Positions 1 to 8,029 of a DNA stretch of 64,000 bases are shown piece after piece. Origin of the DNA: Paenibacillus sanguinis 2301083 = DSM 16941 (lineage in GTDB: Bacteria > Bacillota > Bacilli > Paenibacillales > Paenibacillaceae); contig NZ_KB895376.1 of NCBI RefSeq assembly GCF_000374825.1, forward strand, positions 437,460 through 501,459. Reading direction: 5' to 3'. Made by a program: the position numbers and the translations under genes. The notes beneath the pieces were generated by a model. It had not been told where the DNA came from and searched no databases. It worked only from the letters and a program-made list of their open reading frames with translations. The number at the start of each line of letters is the position of its first letter. Within the stretch, counting starts at the first letter, position 1.

Positions 1-4
1 TAAA

Positions 5-17
5 ATTAAGATATTAT
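5..17. promoter_or_regulatory. possible second MarR half-site at the window edge
   Basis: ATTAAGATATTAT here closely resembles the ATTAAGATAATAT core of the dyad upstream of the MarR gene (559-576). It may be an operator for a gene left of the window. It is short, AT-rich and cut off by the window edge, so the call is weak. Confidence 0.25.
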
Positions 18-66
18 TCATAAATAACGCTGCCTAAATCATCTTCATTTATGTGAGCTGGTCGGG

Positions 67-516
67 CTATTTATAGCCTGCCTGAGCGGATTTACCCAGC
101 TTCTTCAACAAAGCTGCAGCAAGCTCCCTCTCCTCCACGGAAAGTCCACTAACCGCCTGCTCGATGACTTCGGTATGCTGCGGAAAAATCTCTTCTATAA
201 ATTTTCTGCCCTTCTCCGTAATCTCAGCATAGACCAAACGCCGGTCCTCTGCGCAGAATTGTCGGGTTACAAACTGCTTCTTCTCCAGCTTGTCGACAAT
301 ATATGTAATATTACCACTACTCATCAATACCCTGTTGCCAATCTGCTGAATCGGTTGACGTCCTCTATGGTAGAGCAGCTCCAGCACGCCGAACTCGGTC
401 CGGGTTAATCCATATTTGCGAATTGCTTGATCGCTATGGGCATGAATCCACTGGCTGGCTCGGGACAATACAACAAACAGCTGGAGCGCATCATTCTTGT
501 CTCGATTGCCACTCAT
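67..516 (-). CDS. MarR-family transcriptional regulator
   Basis: The 149-residue protein has the usual MarR length and layout. An N-terminal dimerisation helix is followed by a winged helix: a recognition region around residues 60-80 (IQQIGNRVLMSSGNITYIVDKL) and a wing with the typical DRR motif near residues 91-93. It should bind palindromic DNA as a dimer and repress nearby genes. The start is an ATG preceded by GGAGGTGAGC about 6 nt upstream. A near-perfect dyad (559-576) lies in its promoter and suggests autoregulation. The gene reads toward the left window edge. No ligand can be inferred: there is no conserved N-terminal cysteine of the OhrR kind. Family assignment is sure, target unknown. 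Confidence 0.9.
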   Translation of the reverse strand: MSGNRDKNDALQLFVVLSRASQWIHAHSDQAIRKYGLTRTEFGVLELLYHRGRQPIQQIGNRVLMSSGNITYIVDKLEKKQFVTRQFCAEDRRLVYAEITEKGRKFIEEIFPQHTEVIEQAVSGLSVEERELAAALLKKLGKSAQAGYK

Positions 517-558
517 TTTTAGCTCACCTCCGTGAACATTAGATGTCTCAATTTGATT

Positions 559-576
559 TATCTTGATATTAAGATA
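559..576. promoter_or_regulatory. dyad upstream of the MarR gene, candidate autoregulatory operator
   Basis: TATCTTGATATTAAGATA has perfect 6-bp arms (TATCTT/AAGATA) and only one mismatched pair in the centre. It sits about 45 bp upstream of the ATG of the MarR gene, inside the AT-rich stretch that must hold the promoter. Size and position fit a MarR-dimer operator; this is inferred, not shown. Confidence 0.5.
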
Positions 577-613
577 ATATAAAATCAGACGACTGTCAAG
601 CCGCCATTTAAAT

Positions 614-1303
614 CTAGTAAAGTTTCAAGCAATTAGACAATGCACTCAGCCGATCCGGATCGACAGGAGACAAGCCTTTTCCCCCAAAACGGACATCCGA
701 ACCGAAATGAACTTCCGTGACCATGGTATCTGAAATGAAGCGTTCCACCGTTTCCAGGGTCAGACCATAGCCCCCCAGGATAACAAGTGAGCTATCGTGG
801 GCCAGCTCCACCAGTTGCCTGATCTCAGAAGTTGCTTGCGGAGCAGGCAAAGGCCCGCCTGAGGTGAGCACCCGATTCACTTGGGGATGCTTTAACAGCG
901 TATGCAGACCTTCCGGGAGATCCCTCAACTCGTCAAAGGCACGGTGAAATGTCACATTCATGCCTCCTGATGCTGCCAATATTCTGGCCAAGGCAACCTC
1001 ATCGATCTGGCGTTCTTCCGTTAAAGCCCCAAACACAATACCTGCTGCACCTGCATCTTCAACCGCGCGCGCCTCTTCCTCCATGGTCTGGATATCTGCT
1101 TCACTATACACAAAGGAGCGACTATGCGGCCGCACCATGACATGAACGGGAATATTTACTGACTTTAGGACTTGGCGCACCAGGCCGATGCCCGGAGTCA
1201 GACCGCCCTCCGTCATGGCAGTAACCAACTCCAGCCGATCCGCTCCGTTCGCCTCGGCTATGATCGCATCCTCTGCACAGGTTGCAATGACCTCCAAAAT
1301 CAT
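614..1303 (-). CDS. cutC: CutC family protein (copper homeostasis/TIM barrel)
   Basis: The CutC-type TIM-barrel protein opens with the family signature MILEVIATCAEDAIIAE, followed by GADRLELVTAMTEGGLTPG, VHVMVRPHSRSF and FHRAFDEL motifs. CutC was first linked to copper tolerance in E. coli, but its biochemical role is unsettled. An upstream ATG at 1330 would add nine residues (MILKKRSEG). I prefer 1303 because CutC proteins begin at the second methionine and GGAG lies 7 nt before it. The gene follows rlmN on the same strand after about 45-70 nt, so the two are probably co-transcribed. Family assignment is firm, function less so. Confidence 0.88.
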   Translation of the reverse strand: MILEVIATCAEDAIIAEANGADRLELVTAMTEGGLTPGIGLVRQVLKSVNIPVHVMVRPHSRSFVYSEADIQTMEEEARAVEDAGAAGIVFGALTEERQIDEVALARILAASGGMNVTFHRAFDELRDLPEGLHTLLKHPQVNRVLTSGGPLPAPQATSEIRQLVELAHDSSLVILGGYGLTLETVERFISDTMVTEVHFGSDVRFGGKGLSPVDPDRLSALSNCLKLY

Positions 1304-1373
1304 GCCTTCACTCCGCTTCTTCAGAATCATTTCCCCCTCTTGCTTGTTAGGCCTCTCCTTTAGTTAAACTTAT

Positions 1374-2426
1374 CTATCTGCTAAGCTGCTTGCTCCGTAA
1401 TTGGCCGCAAGCCGCATCGATGTCGGCGCCATGCTCCAGCCGTACACTGACGCTAAGTCCCTGCTTCTTCAGCACATCGTAGAAGGCCAACACCGAACCA
1501 TGCTCACTCCGCTGATATTGCCCATGTTCATCCACCGGATTATAAGGAATCAGGTTAACGTTGACGAAGCGTTCGCCAAGCAGCTCTGCCAGTTCAAGGG
1601 CTTGTTCCGTGCCATCATTAACATCCTTGAGCAGAATGTACTCAATCGTCAAGCGGCGCCGCGTCTTACTCAAATAATAATCAATAGCTGCCATCAGCTT
1701 CTCCAACGGGATGGCCCGGTTGATCTTCATGATCCGGGTACGCAGCTCATTGTTGGGAGCATGGAGCGATATCGCCAGGTTCACTTGCAGGTCCGAATCC
1801 GCGAACTCTACAATTTTATCCGCCAGTCCACTGGTCGATACCGTGATATGGCGTGGTCCGATAGCCAATCCCTTGGGGTCCTGAATCACACGCAGGAAGT
1901 CCGTGACATGATCATAGTTGTCAAAAGGCTCACCAATGCCCATAACGACAATATGAGTGACCCGCTCGTCTTTCCCTTGACGATCCAAATGCAACTGCAC
2001 CTTCATTACCTGCTCTACAATCTCACCGCTAGTCAGATCCCGACTCTTTTTCAAAAGCCCACTGGCGCAAAAGCTGCAGCCTATATTGCAGCCAACCTGC
2101 GTCGTTACGCAAACGGACAAGCCAAACTTGTGCCGCATCAGCACTGTTTCGATGAGGTTACCGTCCTGTAGCCGGAACAGAAACTTAATCGTCCCATCCA
2201 CCGACTCCTGCCGGACATGCTCCCCTAACGTTTCAACAGCAAAATGCTCCTCCACTAAACGGAGACAGTCGGAGTGAACCTCGTCCATGTCTTCGAACGT
2301 TGTGAGCCGTTTACGGTACAGGCTTTCCCACAGAAGCTCGGCCCGCCCTTTTCTATGTCCATGAGCCAGCAGCCATGCAGCAAGCTGATCCCTGGTTAAA
2401 CCATAAATTGATTGTTGTGTATTCAT
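1374..2426 (-). CDS. rlmN: RlmN-like radical SAM 23S rRNA methyltransferase
   Basis: This 350-residue protein carries the radical-SAM cluster motif CNIGCSFC (Cys113, Cys117, Cys120), the MGIGEP SAM-binding loop near 164, [11 protein letters not shown], and the C-terminal DIDAACGQL motif with the methylated/catalytic Cys340. RlmN methylates C2 of A2503 in 23S rRNA and A37 in some tRNAs. The N-terminal region (LRLTRDQL-like, [13 protein letters not shown]) fits the accessory domain. The motif is closer to RlmN (CVTTQVGC) than to the antibiotic-resistance relative Cfr. In B. subtilis rlmN sits among prpC, prkC and rsmB. Here it is next to cutC, so it may be a second, paralogous copy. Start: ATG after GAGGACTTGC. 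Confidence 0.87.
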   Translation of the reverse strand: MNTQQSIYGLTRDQLAAWLLAHGHRKGRAELLWESLYRKRLTTFEDMDEVHSDCLRLVEEHFAVETLGEHVRQESVDGTIKFLFRLQDGNLIETVLMRHKFGLSVCVTTQVGCNIGCSFCASGLLKKSRDLTSGEIVEQVMKVQLHLDRQGKDERVTHIVVMGIGEPFDNYDHVTDFLRVIQDPKGLAIGPRHITVSTSGLADKIVEFADSDLQVNLAISLHAPNNELRTRIMKINRAIPLEKLMAAIDYYLSKTRRRLTIEYILLKDVNDGTEQALELAELLGERFVNVNLIPYNPVDEHGQYQRSEHGSVLAFYDVLKKQGLSVSVRLEHGADIDAACGQLRSKQLSR

Positions 2427-2465
2427 GCAAGTCCTCTTTCTAGCCTATCTTGAATTTATCCTTTC

Positions 2466-2471
2466 ATTATA
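2466..2471 (-). promoter_or_regulatory. -10 box for rlmN-cutC
   Basis: A consensus TATAAT reads on the minus strand about 40 nt upstream of the rlmN ATG. No convincing -35 hexamer is seen at 16-18 nt, so the promoter call rests on the -10 alone. Confidence 0.45.
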
Positions 2472-2587
2472 CAGAACCTGATTACCCGATGGCTACAGGT
2501 AAAAAAGCGCACTCATAGTTCGTCAAATCTTGCCCGCTGCCAGCGGCGCCTGAGGTTGCTTCTTCCATGATGCGCGATCCCGCTCAT

Positions 2588-2830
2588 TTAGATAACTGGA
2601 TACCCGTGGTACATGTAGGAAATCCCCAGCAGCAGAACGCCAAAGCAGAAATAAGCCATGATTTTGCTGCCAAGCGTGAGTAAGGACAAGTCGTGCAGGC
2701 AGCATTTTCCACGTCGAGAATTACGTCAGGCCGGCCTCCGCTCTATGACGGTATTTTTCGTATCGCCGCTGGAGCCTTTGATTTTCGCGAATATGCTCTT
2801 CGGCCCGAGCCTCTCCTTGAACTCCTTCAT
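2588..2830 (-). pseudogene. small membrane-protein ORF interrupted by an in-frame TGA
   Basis: On the minus strand an ATG at 2830, with GGAGG about 6 nt upstream, opens a 34-residue basic ORF that begins MKEFKERLGPKSIFAKIKG and stops at TGA (2726-2728). The same frame then stays open for 45 more codons to TAA at 2588. This second part holds one clear membrane helix (MAYFCFGVLLLGISYMY). Read together they would make a normal small protein: basic amphipathic N-terminus plus C-terminal membrane anchor. A point mutation (for example CGA to TGA), stop readthrough, or two separate micro-ORFs are all possible. I do not recognise the family. Confidence 0.5.
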
Positions 2831-2881
2831 TTCATCCTCCGCTACAGCTGTAGTGCCTACTTGCGCATGATGTTATTTTCC

Positions 2882-2887
2882 ATTATA
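2882..2887 (-). promoter_or_regulatory. -10 box for the small interrupted ORF
   Basis: A consensus TATAAT on the minus strand lies about 52 nt upstream of the ATG at 2830, giving the small ORF its own plausible promoter. No good -35 was found. The rest of 2890-3128, up to the next gene, shows no further feature that I can support. Confidence 0.4.
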
Positions 2888-3128
2888 ACGGTTTATGTAG
2901 GATATGTCGGGATCGAAAAGAGTTTTGCTTCATCCCCTCTCATTGGCAGCCGCTTTACACCACGCTAACAATAGGGCCGCATTCGTTGAAACGGAGATAA
3001 CAATAAGACTCTAAAGTAATAGGTATGAATCCTGCATATACTGATAAAGGTTGTTCAAACTATTTTAAATTCACACTAATTGCGGTGAACGTGTTTTTAT
3101 CTATGGATGGAAAGGCGGGCAACCCAAT

Positions 3129-4280
3129 ATGGAGCATCAGGCACATATTGTCATTCTCACTGCCGGATATGGCAACGGTCACATTCAGGTAGCGCGTACG
3201 CTGGAGCAATCCTTATACCGCTATGGTGCAGGATTGGTCAGTATCATCGATCTATATCAAGAAGCTCATCCGGGCATGAACTCACTGTCCCGGCATTTAT
3301 ATTTATACAGTCCGTACTTTTCAGCCTATGGCTTGGATTATTACGGATGGAGCTACTATGCCACCCGCAATCTGGAGCAGACCAACGCACTCGCCAAATG
3401 GGGCAACATGCTTGGCATGAAGAAGCTGATAAACATTCTTAAGGAGCAACGGCCAGATGCGATTATCAGCACCTTTCCGTTTGGTGGTATCTCCGCTCAC
3501 TTGAAGAAGCACGGCATTCACGTGCCGCTATTCACCGTTGTGACCGATTTCAGTCTGCACAACCGCTGGCTTTTCACTGAAGCCGACCGCTTCTACGTGG
3601 CTACCGAGGACTTGAAACGAGACATGGTGCGTCGCGGTGTACGCCCGGAGGCTATTACGGTCAGCGGCATTCCGGTCCGGGAGCCGTTCTACGAGCGAAC
3701 GCCTGTCTCGTCGCTTCCTGTATCACAGCCGATGGGACAGGAGCAGATCCGTTCCGTCCTGGTCATGATGGGAGCTCACATTCCCCTGCCGGATATCCAG
3801 CTTATAATCCGCAACCTTTTGGCGATGCCAGATGTGCAGGTCGATGTCATCTGTGGTGGCAATGACAAGTTGAGACGGCGGCTGGAGCGTCGCTTCGGGA
3901 ACGATGAGCGGCTGCGGCTATTCGGTTATGTGGAAGCTGTTCATGACCGCATGCGTCAGGCTTCGTGCATCATCACCAAGGCCGGGGGCATCACTCTCTC
4001 CGAGGCGATTCAAATTCGCACGCCCATCATCATCTATAAACCTTTTTCCGGGCAGGAACGGGAGAACGCACGCTATCTGGAACGCAGGGGAGCAGCCGTC
4101 ATCGCTTCATCCTCCCGCCGTCTAGGGGAACAAGTACAAGAGATTCTCTGTTCCACCGTGAAGAGAGAGCAAATGCTAAGACAATATGATGCGCTGGCGG
4201 CCGGTCATGCCACCGACATTATCGTGCATGAGGTTCTGCGGCTGACGGGTCAATGGACAATACTTGCCGATAGCCGATAG
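3129..4280 (+). CDS. ugtP: UgtP/MGDG-synthase-type diacylglycerol glycosyltransferase (GT28)
   Basis: This 383-residue GT-B enzyme has the N-terminal loop GYGNGH (residues 13-18) and MGDG-synthase-like domain typical of UgtP/YpfP. The C-terminal nucleotide-sugar site reads KAGGITLSEA (284-293), followed by TPIIIYKPFSGQE. UgtP transfers glucose from UDP-glucose to diacylglycerol, processively, making glucolipids and the lipoteichoic-acid anchor at the inner membrane face. The next gene on this strand encodes a PAP2 phosphatase, which could supply diacylglycerol, so the pair may work in lipid metabolism. The ribosome binding site (GGAAAGG) is 13 nt from the ATG, somewhat far. The substrate range of this paralog cannot be read from sequence. 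Confidence 0.85.
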   Translation: MEHQAHIVILTAGYGNGHIQVARTLEQSLYRYGAGLVSIIDLYQEAHPGMNSLSRHLYLYSPYFSAYGLDYYGWSYYATRNLEQTNALAKWGNMLGMKKLINILKEQRPDAIISTFPFGGISAHLKKHGIHVPLFTVVTDFSLHNRWLFTEADRFYVATEDLKRDMVRRGVRPEAITVSGIPVREPFYERTPVSSLPVSQPMGQEQIRSVLVMMGAHIPLPDIQLIIRNLLAMPDVQVDVICGGNDKLRRRLERRFGNDERLRLFGYVEAVHDRMRQASCIITKAGGITLSEAIQIRTPIIIYKPFSGQERENARYLERRGAAVIASSSRRLGEQVQEILCSTVKREQMLRQYDALAAGHATDIIVHEVLRLTGQWTILADSR

Positions 4281-4436
4281 GCAGCAAGATGATATCGGTC
4301 GATCGTAAGAACATCTCTCGCCTGCTTCAGCTTCATAGCCTAAATCATTTGTTCGACTGATATAAGCGTGTCTATTGCTTAATGTACCTATGGAGGCACG
4401 CTAGGCCTCCCGCTAATCTCAAAGCATGGGAGTGAC

Positions 4437-4982
4437 GTGGTAAACATGAGACACCGTTATTATGTCAGGCTGCGTGAATATGATAACCGGTTGTTCTTCT
4501 GGTGCAATCATTCACTAAGCCACCCTCTACTGGACCGTGTTCTGAAAGCACTGACCCATTTGGGCAGTGCAGCGTTCACGGTCCCATTCACCATCTCGGT
4601 CATTCTGTTCGCCAACGGCATCTGGCAATGGGCCGGTTGGCTCAGCTTGTCTTCTTTGATCATCAGCCATCTGCTGGCCGTACTGATCAAGAGAAGATTC
4701 CAGCGTGTCCGCCCTTATCATGCCCTAGCCCAAGCGAAGATTTCGATCCTCCCGCTCAAAGACTATTCCTTCCCTTCCGGGCACACCACCGCCGCCTTCT
4801 CTACGTTGATTCCCTTTCTCTTCGCGGCTCCTTCTCTCGCTCAAGTTCTCCTGCCATTGGCTTGCATGGTCGGCTTGTCACGCATTTATCTGGGCGTTCA
4901 TTATCCCTCCGACGTGCTGGCCGGAGCCTTGGTCGGGACGTTAACTGCCTTCTTGCTTGTGCTCGGTACAGGAATAGCCTGA
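4437..4982 (+). CDS. PAP2 superfamily membrane phosphatase
   Basis: The 181-residue polytopic protein has all three PAP2 motifs in order: KRRFQRVRP (85-93), PSGH (113-116) and SRIYLGVHYPSD (148-159), with His116 and His155 as expected catalytic residues. Such enzymes remove phosphate from phosphatidic acid, phosphatidylglycerophosphate or undecaprenyl pyrophosphate at the outer face of the membrane. The start may be the GTG at 4437 (GGGAG 4 nt upstream) or the ATG at 4446 (13 nt). Neither spacing is ideal. It follows ugtP after 156 nt, which contain a GGAGGC/GCCTCC hairpin but no clear terminator. Substrate is unresolved. Confidence 0.88.
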   Translation: MVNMRHRYYVRLREYDNRLFFWCNHSLSHPLLDRVLKALTHLGSAAFTVPFTISVILFANGIWQWAGWLSLSSLIISHLLAVLIKRRFQRVRPYHALAQAKISILPLKDYSFPSGHTTAAFSTLIPFLFAAPSLAQVLLPLACMVGLSRIYLGVHYPSDVLAGALVGTLTAFLLVLGTGIA

Positions 4983-5041
4983 GGCCGAACAGCTGCAGTG
5001 TTCAGCGAAACCGCCAGCCCAAGGCACGCCGAACGCAGTAT

Positions 5042-5082
5042 GACCCGTCTGCGACTGCTTCCAGAGCAGCCGCAGACGGGTC
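5042..5082. terminator. hairpin between convergent PAP2 and chemoreceptor genes
   Basis: GACCCGTCTGCG...CGCAGACGGGTC forms a long stem with a short loop, between two convergent genes. There is no strong T-run on either side, so it may be an inefficient or Rho-independent-like bidirectional terminator. Confidence 0.5.
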
Positions 5083-5129
5083 ATGTCGTTCACGATGATA
5101 AGTTGTTCAATTGATTTATACGTGACTTA

Positions 5130-6824
5130 CTATGCCTGAATCTTAAATTTGCTGAGTACCTGCTGCAACTCGGTGGATACTTGCGACAACGAAACGCAAG
5201 AAGCATTGATCTCGGCAATCGAAGCTAGCTGATTGGAAGAGGCTCCGGTCACCTCTTGCGAAGCATCTCCCGCAGCACGGGCAATATCCGCAATCACCTG
5301 TACGGATGCCGTCACTTCCTGAATTCCTGCTGACATTTGCTCGACTGTAGCTGCAAGCTGCTCGATTCGCTCAGCAATCTGCCCGCTTGAAGCAGCGATC
5401 CCCGCAAAGCTACGATCCGTCTCCCGTGTCAAGGACAATCCGACTTCCACCTCCCGGATCACCTCGTCCATCGCCGCCAGCGATTCCTTGATATCCGAGT
5501 CAATCTCGTTCATCACTTCAGCGATTCGGCCTGATGAAGCCTCCGATTGCTCGGCCAGCTTGCGTACCTCTGAGGCTACGACCGCAAATCCCCGGCCTTC
5601 CTCACCAGCACGAGCCGCTTCGATTGAGGCATTTAGTGCAAGCAAGTTCGTCTGACGAGAAATTCCCTGAATAATCCCTATCATCTGAGCGATCTCCTGA
5701 GATTTGTCATTCAAGAGACGAACCAGCGAGCCGCTGACCTGCACGGAGCGATCGATGGAATCCATCTGCTCCACGGTACGACGGACTTGATTCCCGCCAC
5801 CCTCGGCATGTTGTCTGGATTGCCCGGCCAGTTCCGCGGCATCAGCGGCATGCTCGGCAATTTGCTGGATGCCAACCGCAATCTCCTCCATCGCCCGGGC
5901 GTTCTCGGCCATGCTTTGCGTTTGATCCTCAGCCCCGGCGGCTACCTGCTCAATGGAAGCCGCAATTCGTGCCGAATCCGTCGTGGCCTGCTCTGCCACA
6001 TGCTGCAATGCCCTAGCTTCCCCAGCCATTTTGTCCGAGGTTAGCTGGCCCTGCCGCACAAGCTGCTGCAAGCTGGCGCCCATTTGGTTGTAGCCAGCAC
6101 TAAGACGTCCGATCTCGTCCTGGGCCGGATCATGAACTACCGTAGTGAAATCGCCAGCCCCGGCTTTACCCATAGCTTCCGTAATGCGGCCCAGTCGCTT
6201 GCTAATTCGCCGCATATAAGCGAGCACAATTGCCACTGATAGCACCACCGCAATCAGCCCTACCACGGTGTTATATTTAACAAATGCAGCTTGAATGATC
6301 TCGATTTGCTCCTGTGAGGCCCCTACATAGAGAATGCCGATAACTTCGCCATTATCTGCTTTAAGTGGTTCATATGCCGCTTGATACGAACGGCCCAGCA
6401 CCTCGGCTTCCCCGTAATAGCTGTTGCCTTGCTTCAAAACAACCTCGGCAACCTGATCGGATACCTTTGTTCCGACCACCCGCTCACCTTCTGCCAAAAT
6501 GTTAGTCGACACCCGGGTATCCCCCCGGAATATAGTGACCGTATCCTCAGTCATTTCCCCAATCTCGTCCACCAGCTCAAAGTTGCCACTGATTTCGACA
6601 TCGCCTTTGTAGAGGCTCTCCCCCTCTACATGCCAGCTTCCCGGGTACTTACTATCCACATACCTGCTAGTCAGCTGGACATCACTTTTGGCCTTGGCAG
6701 TAGCAAACGTTTTAATCCCGCTCTCCATCTGCCACTTCGCCACCAGCCCCACGCTACCGGCGACCAGAAGTACGATAATAATTACTATAAGACTTATTTT
6801 AGTACCGATGCTACGTATTTGCAC
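5130..6824 (-). CDS. methyl-accepting chemotaxis protein with extracellular Cache domain
   Basis: The 564-residue receptor has a first membrane helix (about 11-28), an extracellular single-Cache-type domain (about 30-185, with the [18 protein letters not shown] and [10 protein letters not shown] features), a second helix (about 187-205), HAMP, and a long cytoplasmic signalling coiled coil. The conserved hairpin tip reads [17 protein letters not shown] (near 393). It senses a small molecule outside the cell and controls CheA. Single-Cache domains of this kind often bind small carboxylates, but no ligand can be assigned here. It is monocistronic and flanked by terminator-like hairpins on both sides. 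Confidence 0.93.
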   Translation of the reverse strand: MQIRSIGTKISLIVIIIVLLVAGSVGLVAKWQMESGIKTFATAKAKSDVQLTSRYVDSKYPGSWHVEGESLYKGDVEISGNFELVDEIGEMTEDTVTIFRGDTRVSTNILAEGERVVGTKVSDQVAEVVLKQGNSYYGEAEVLGRSYQAAYEPLKADNGEVIGILYVGASQEQIEIIQAAFVKYNTVVGLIAVVLSVAIVLAYMRRISKRLGRITEAMGKAGAGDFTTVVHDPAQDEIGRLSAGYNQMGASLQQLVRQGQLTSDKMAGEARALQHVAEQATTDSARIAASIEQVAAGAEDQTQSMAENARAMEEIAVGIQQIAEHAADAAELAGQSRQHAEGGGNQVRRTVEQMDSIDRSVQVSGSLVRLLNDKSQEIAQMIGIIQGISRQTNLLALNASIEAARAGEEGRGFAVVASEVRKLAEQSEASSGRIAEVMNEIDSDIKESLAAMDEVIREVEVGLSLTRETDRSFAGIAASSGQIAERIEQLAATVEQMSAGIQEVTASVQVIADIARAAGDASQEVTGASSNQLASIAEINASCVSLSQVSTELQQVLSKFKIQA

Positions 6825-6895
6825 ATGGTTGTCCCCCTAACTAGTATGTTCCCATCATAAAGCCCAGCCTTGCAAATTTGTAGCAAAAGAAAGCC

Positions 6896-6921
6896 CAGCG
6901 CCCCCAATATTTAGGGCGCTG
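6896..6921 (-). terminator. intrinsic terminator after the nucleotidase-methyltransferase operon
   Basis: CAGCGCCC/GGGCGCTG form an 8-bp stem with a 10-nt loop. On the minus strand it is followed by GGCTTTCTTTT. It lies 77 nt past the stop of the small acidic protein gene. Confidence 0.65.
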
Positions 6922-6997
6922 AACCAGTTTTATTTATCGTAAATTTCTGCGGTTATTGAGTTAGGGTAACTTCCATGCTCGTGATCCTTCTCCAGCA

Positions 6998-7276
6998 TTA
7001 ATCGGCGTAGCCGGCCAGGCCCTTTTCAATTAAAAAATCCATCTCCAAATCAAGAATAGTATCGACCGTCAGCTCATCCAGCTGGATATCCGGGCGACTA
7101 AGCACATAGTCCACCAGTTCATCCCCATCGATGTCCACCTCGCCCTTGGCCTTCTGATGAGCCTGGTCAATAAAGTCCGTCTCATGCTTCAACACCAGCC
7201 GAATATTCTCGACAGTAGTCTTGACGTGTCCAGCAATATACTGAACCAATTCCTGCTCATTCACAGAATCACTCAT
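6998..7276 (-). CDS. small acidic hypothetical protein coupled to a methyltransferase
   Basis: The 92-residue, strongly acidic and soluble protein has many Asp/Glu residues and predicted helices, with the pattern DGDELVDYVLSRPDIQLDEL. No signal peptide, membrane helix or known motif is seen. Its ATG directly follows the TAA of the upstream methyltransferase gene, and its ribosome binding site (GAAGGAA) lies inside that gene. Translation is therefore probably coupled and the two proteins may act together. A terminator follows at 6896-6921. I do not recognise the family. Confidence 0.75.
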   Translation of the reverse strand: MSDSVNEQELVQYIAGHVKTTVENIRLVLKHETDFIDQAHQKAKGEVDIDGDELVDYVLSRPDIQLDELTVDTILDLEMDFLIEKGLAGYAD

Positions 7277-7912
7277 TTAAATTCCTTCCTTCTCATCAGG
7301 TTCTATCCGATAGAAATATATTTTCGTACGGTACAGGTCACTGCAGGTGATCTCATGAGCAGCCCGCCAGCCCGGAAGCGCAAAGCAAATACTTACCACC
7401 CATGTGCCAGGCTCAAGCCCGGCACGCAAAATCGGGTCAAGTCGTTTCATCGCCCCGGAATACAAATAGCAGACGACCACCGCTGCATCCTTATAGGAGT
7501 ATCCATAGATATCGCTGCGATCAAACTGCACATTCCGAACAGCACTCAGGCGGGCTGCCAGACGAGAAAAGAGCCACGGAATGATGGAGTTCTCCAGGCC
7601 GATAATCTGCCGCTTCGGGAAGGCACGGGCAAGGTCCAGCGCCAACGACCCCCAGCCCGATCCCGATTCGACAATCGTTCCATGCTCCACAGCAGCATCA
7701 AGCTCCCTGGAGATGCCATTGGCTGTGTCAGGAGCACTGGTCCGCAGCAGCTTTCGCAGCTCCCTTACGGCTGCCCGGCGTACCACTGCCGGGCTAGGCA
7801 TCGGGGAGATGCCATTACGCCAGCTTCGGTACACAATGGATAGTGCCGCCAGCAAGGCAACCCCCAAAACTACGATGGAAATCGCCGGACTTATGGTACC
7901 ATTCGAACTCAT
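7277..7912 (-). CDS. membrane-anchored class I SAM-dependent methyltransferase
   Basis: The predicted 211-residue protein starts with one membrane helix (SPAISIVVLGVALLAALSIV, about residues 8-27), followed by a compact class I methyltransferase core. Motif I is VESGSGWGSLALDLA, followed by an acidic residue at the end of strand 2 (IIGLE) and a later GTWVVS strand. The catalytic side would face the cytoplasm. An upstream ATG at 7987 is possible, but 7912 has GAGGGAG 9 nt before it and puts the helix at the N-terminus. The gene lies 117 nt after the nucleotidase gene and abuts the 92-residue gene. The substrate is unknown; distant relatives modify lipids, quinones or proteins. Confidence 0.75.
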   Translation of the reverse strand: MSSNGTISPAISIVVLGVALLAALSIVYRSWRNGISPMPSPAVVRRAAVRELRKLLRTSAPDTANGISRELDAAVEHGTIVESGSGWGSLALDLARAFPKRQIIGLENSIIPWLFSRLAARLSAVRNVQFDRSDIYGYSYKDAAVVVCYLYSGAMKRLDPILRAGLEPGTWVVSICFALPGWRAAHEITCSDLYRTKIYFYRIEPDEKEGI

Positions 7913-8029
7913 CACAGCGCGCTCCCTCTTCCTTGTCTTTAATAAGCTGAATTTGTGTTTGCTTGTTCTGTCTATTCTTGAATTCAACTTATGTAAGTGT
8001 TGGCCTTGCCTTGGTTATGCTTTGCTATC

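Noticed and set aside
1401-2171. 256-residue plus-strand open frame
   Set aside because: Lies wholly antisense to rlmN, has no ribosome binding site or recognisable domain, and reflects the codon use of the opposite strand.
1374-2426. Cfr-type antibiotic resistance methyltransferase
   Set aside because: Motifs around the iron-sulphur cluster ([18 protein letters not shown]) follow RlmN; Cfr has a different context (SSQCGCNFGCKFCATG).
2658-2968. plus-strand open frames of 70 and 91 residues
   Set aside because: No ribosome binding site or conserved features; the opposite strand carries the better small ORF with Shine-Dalgarno and membrane helix.
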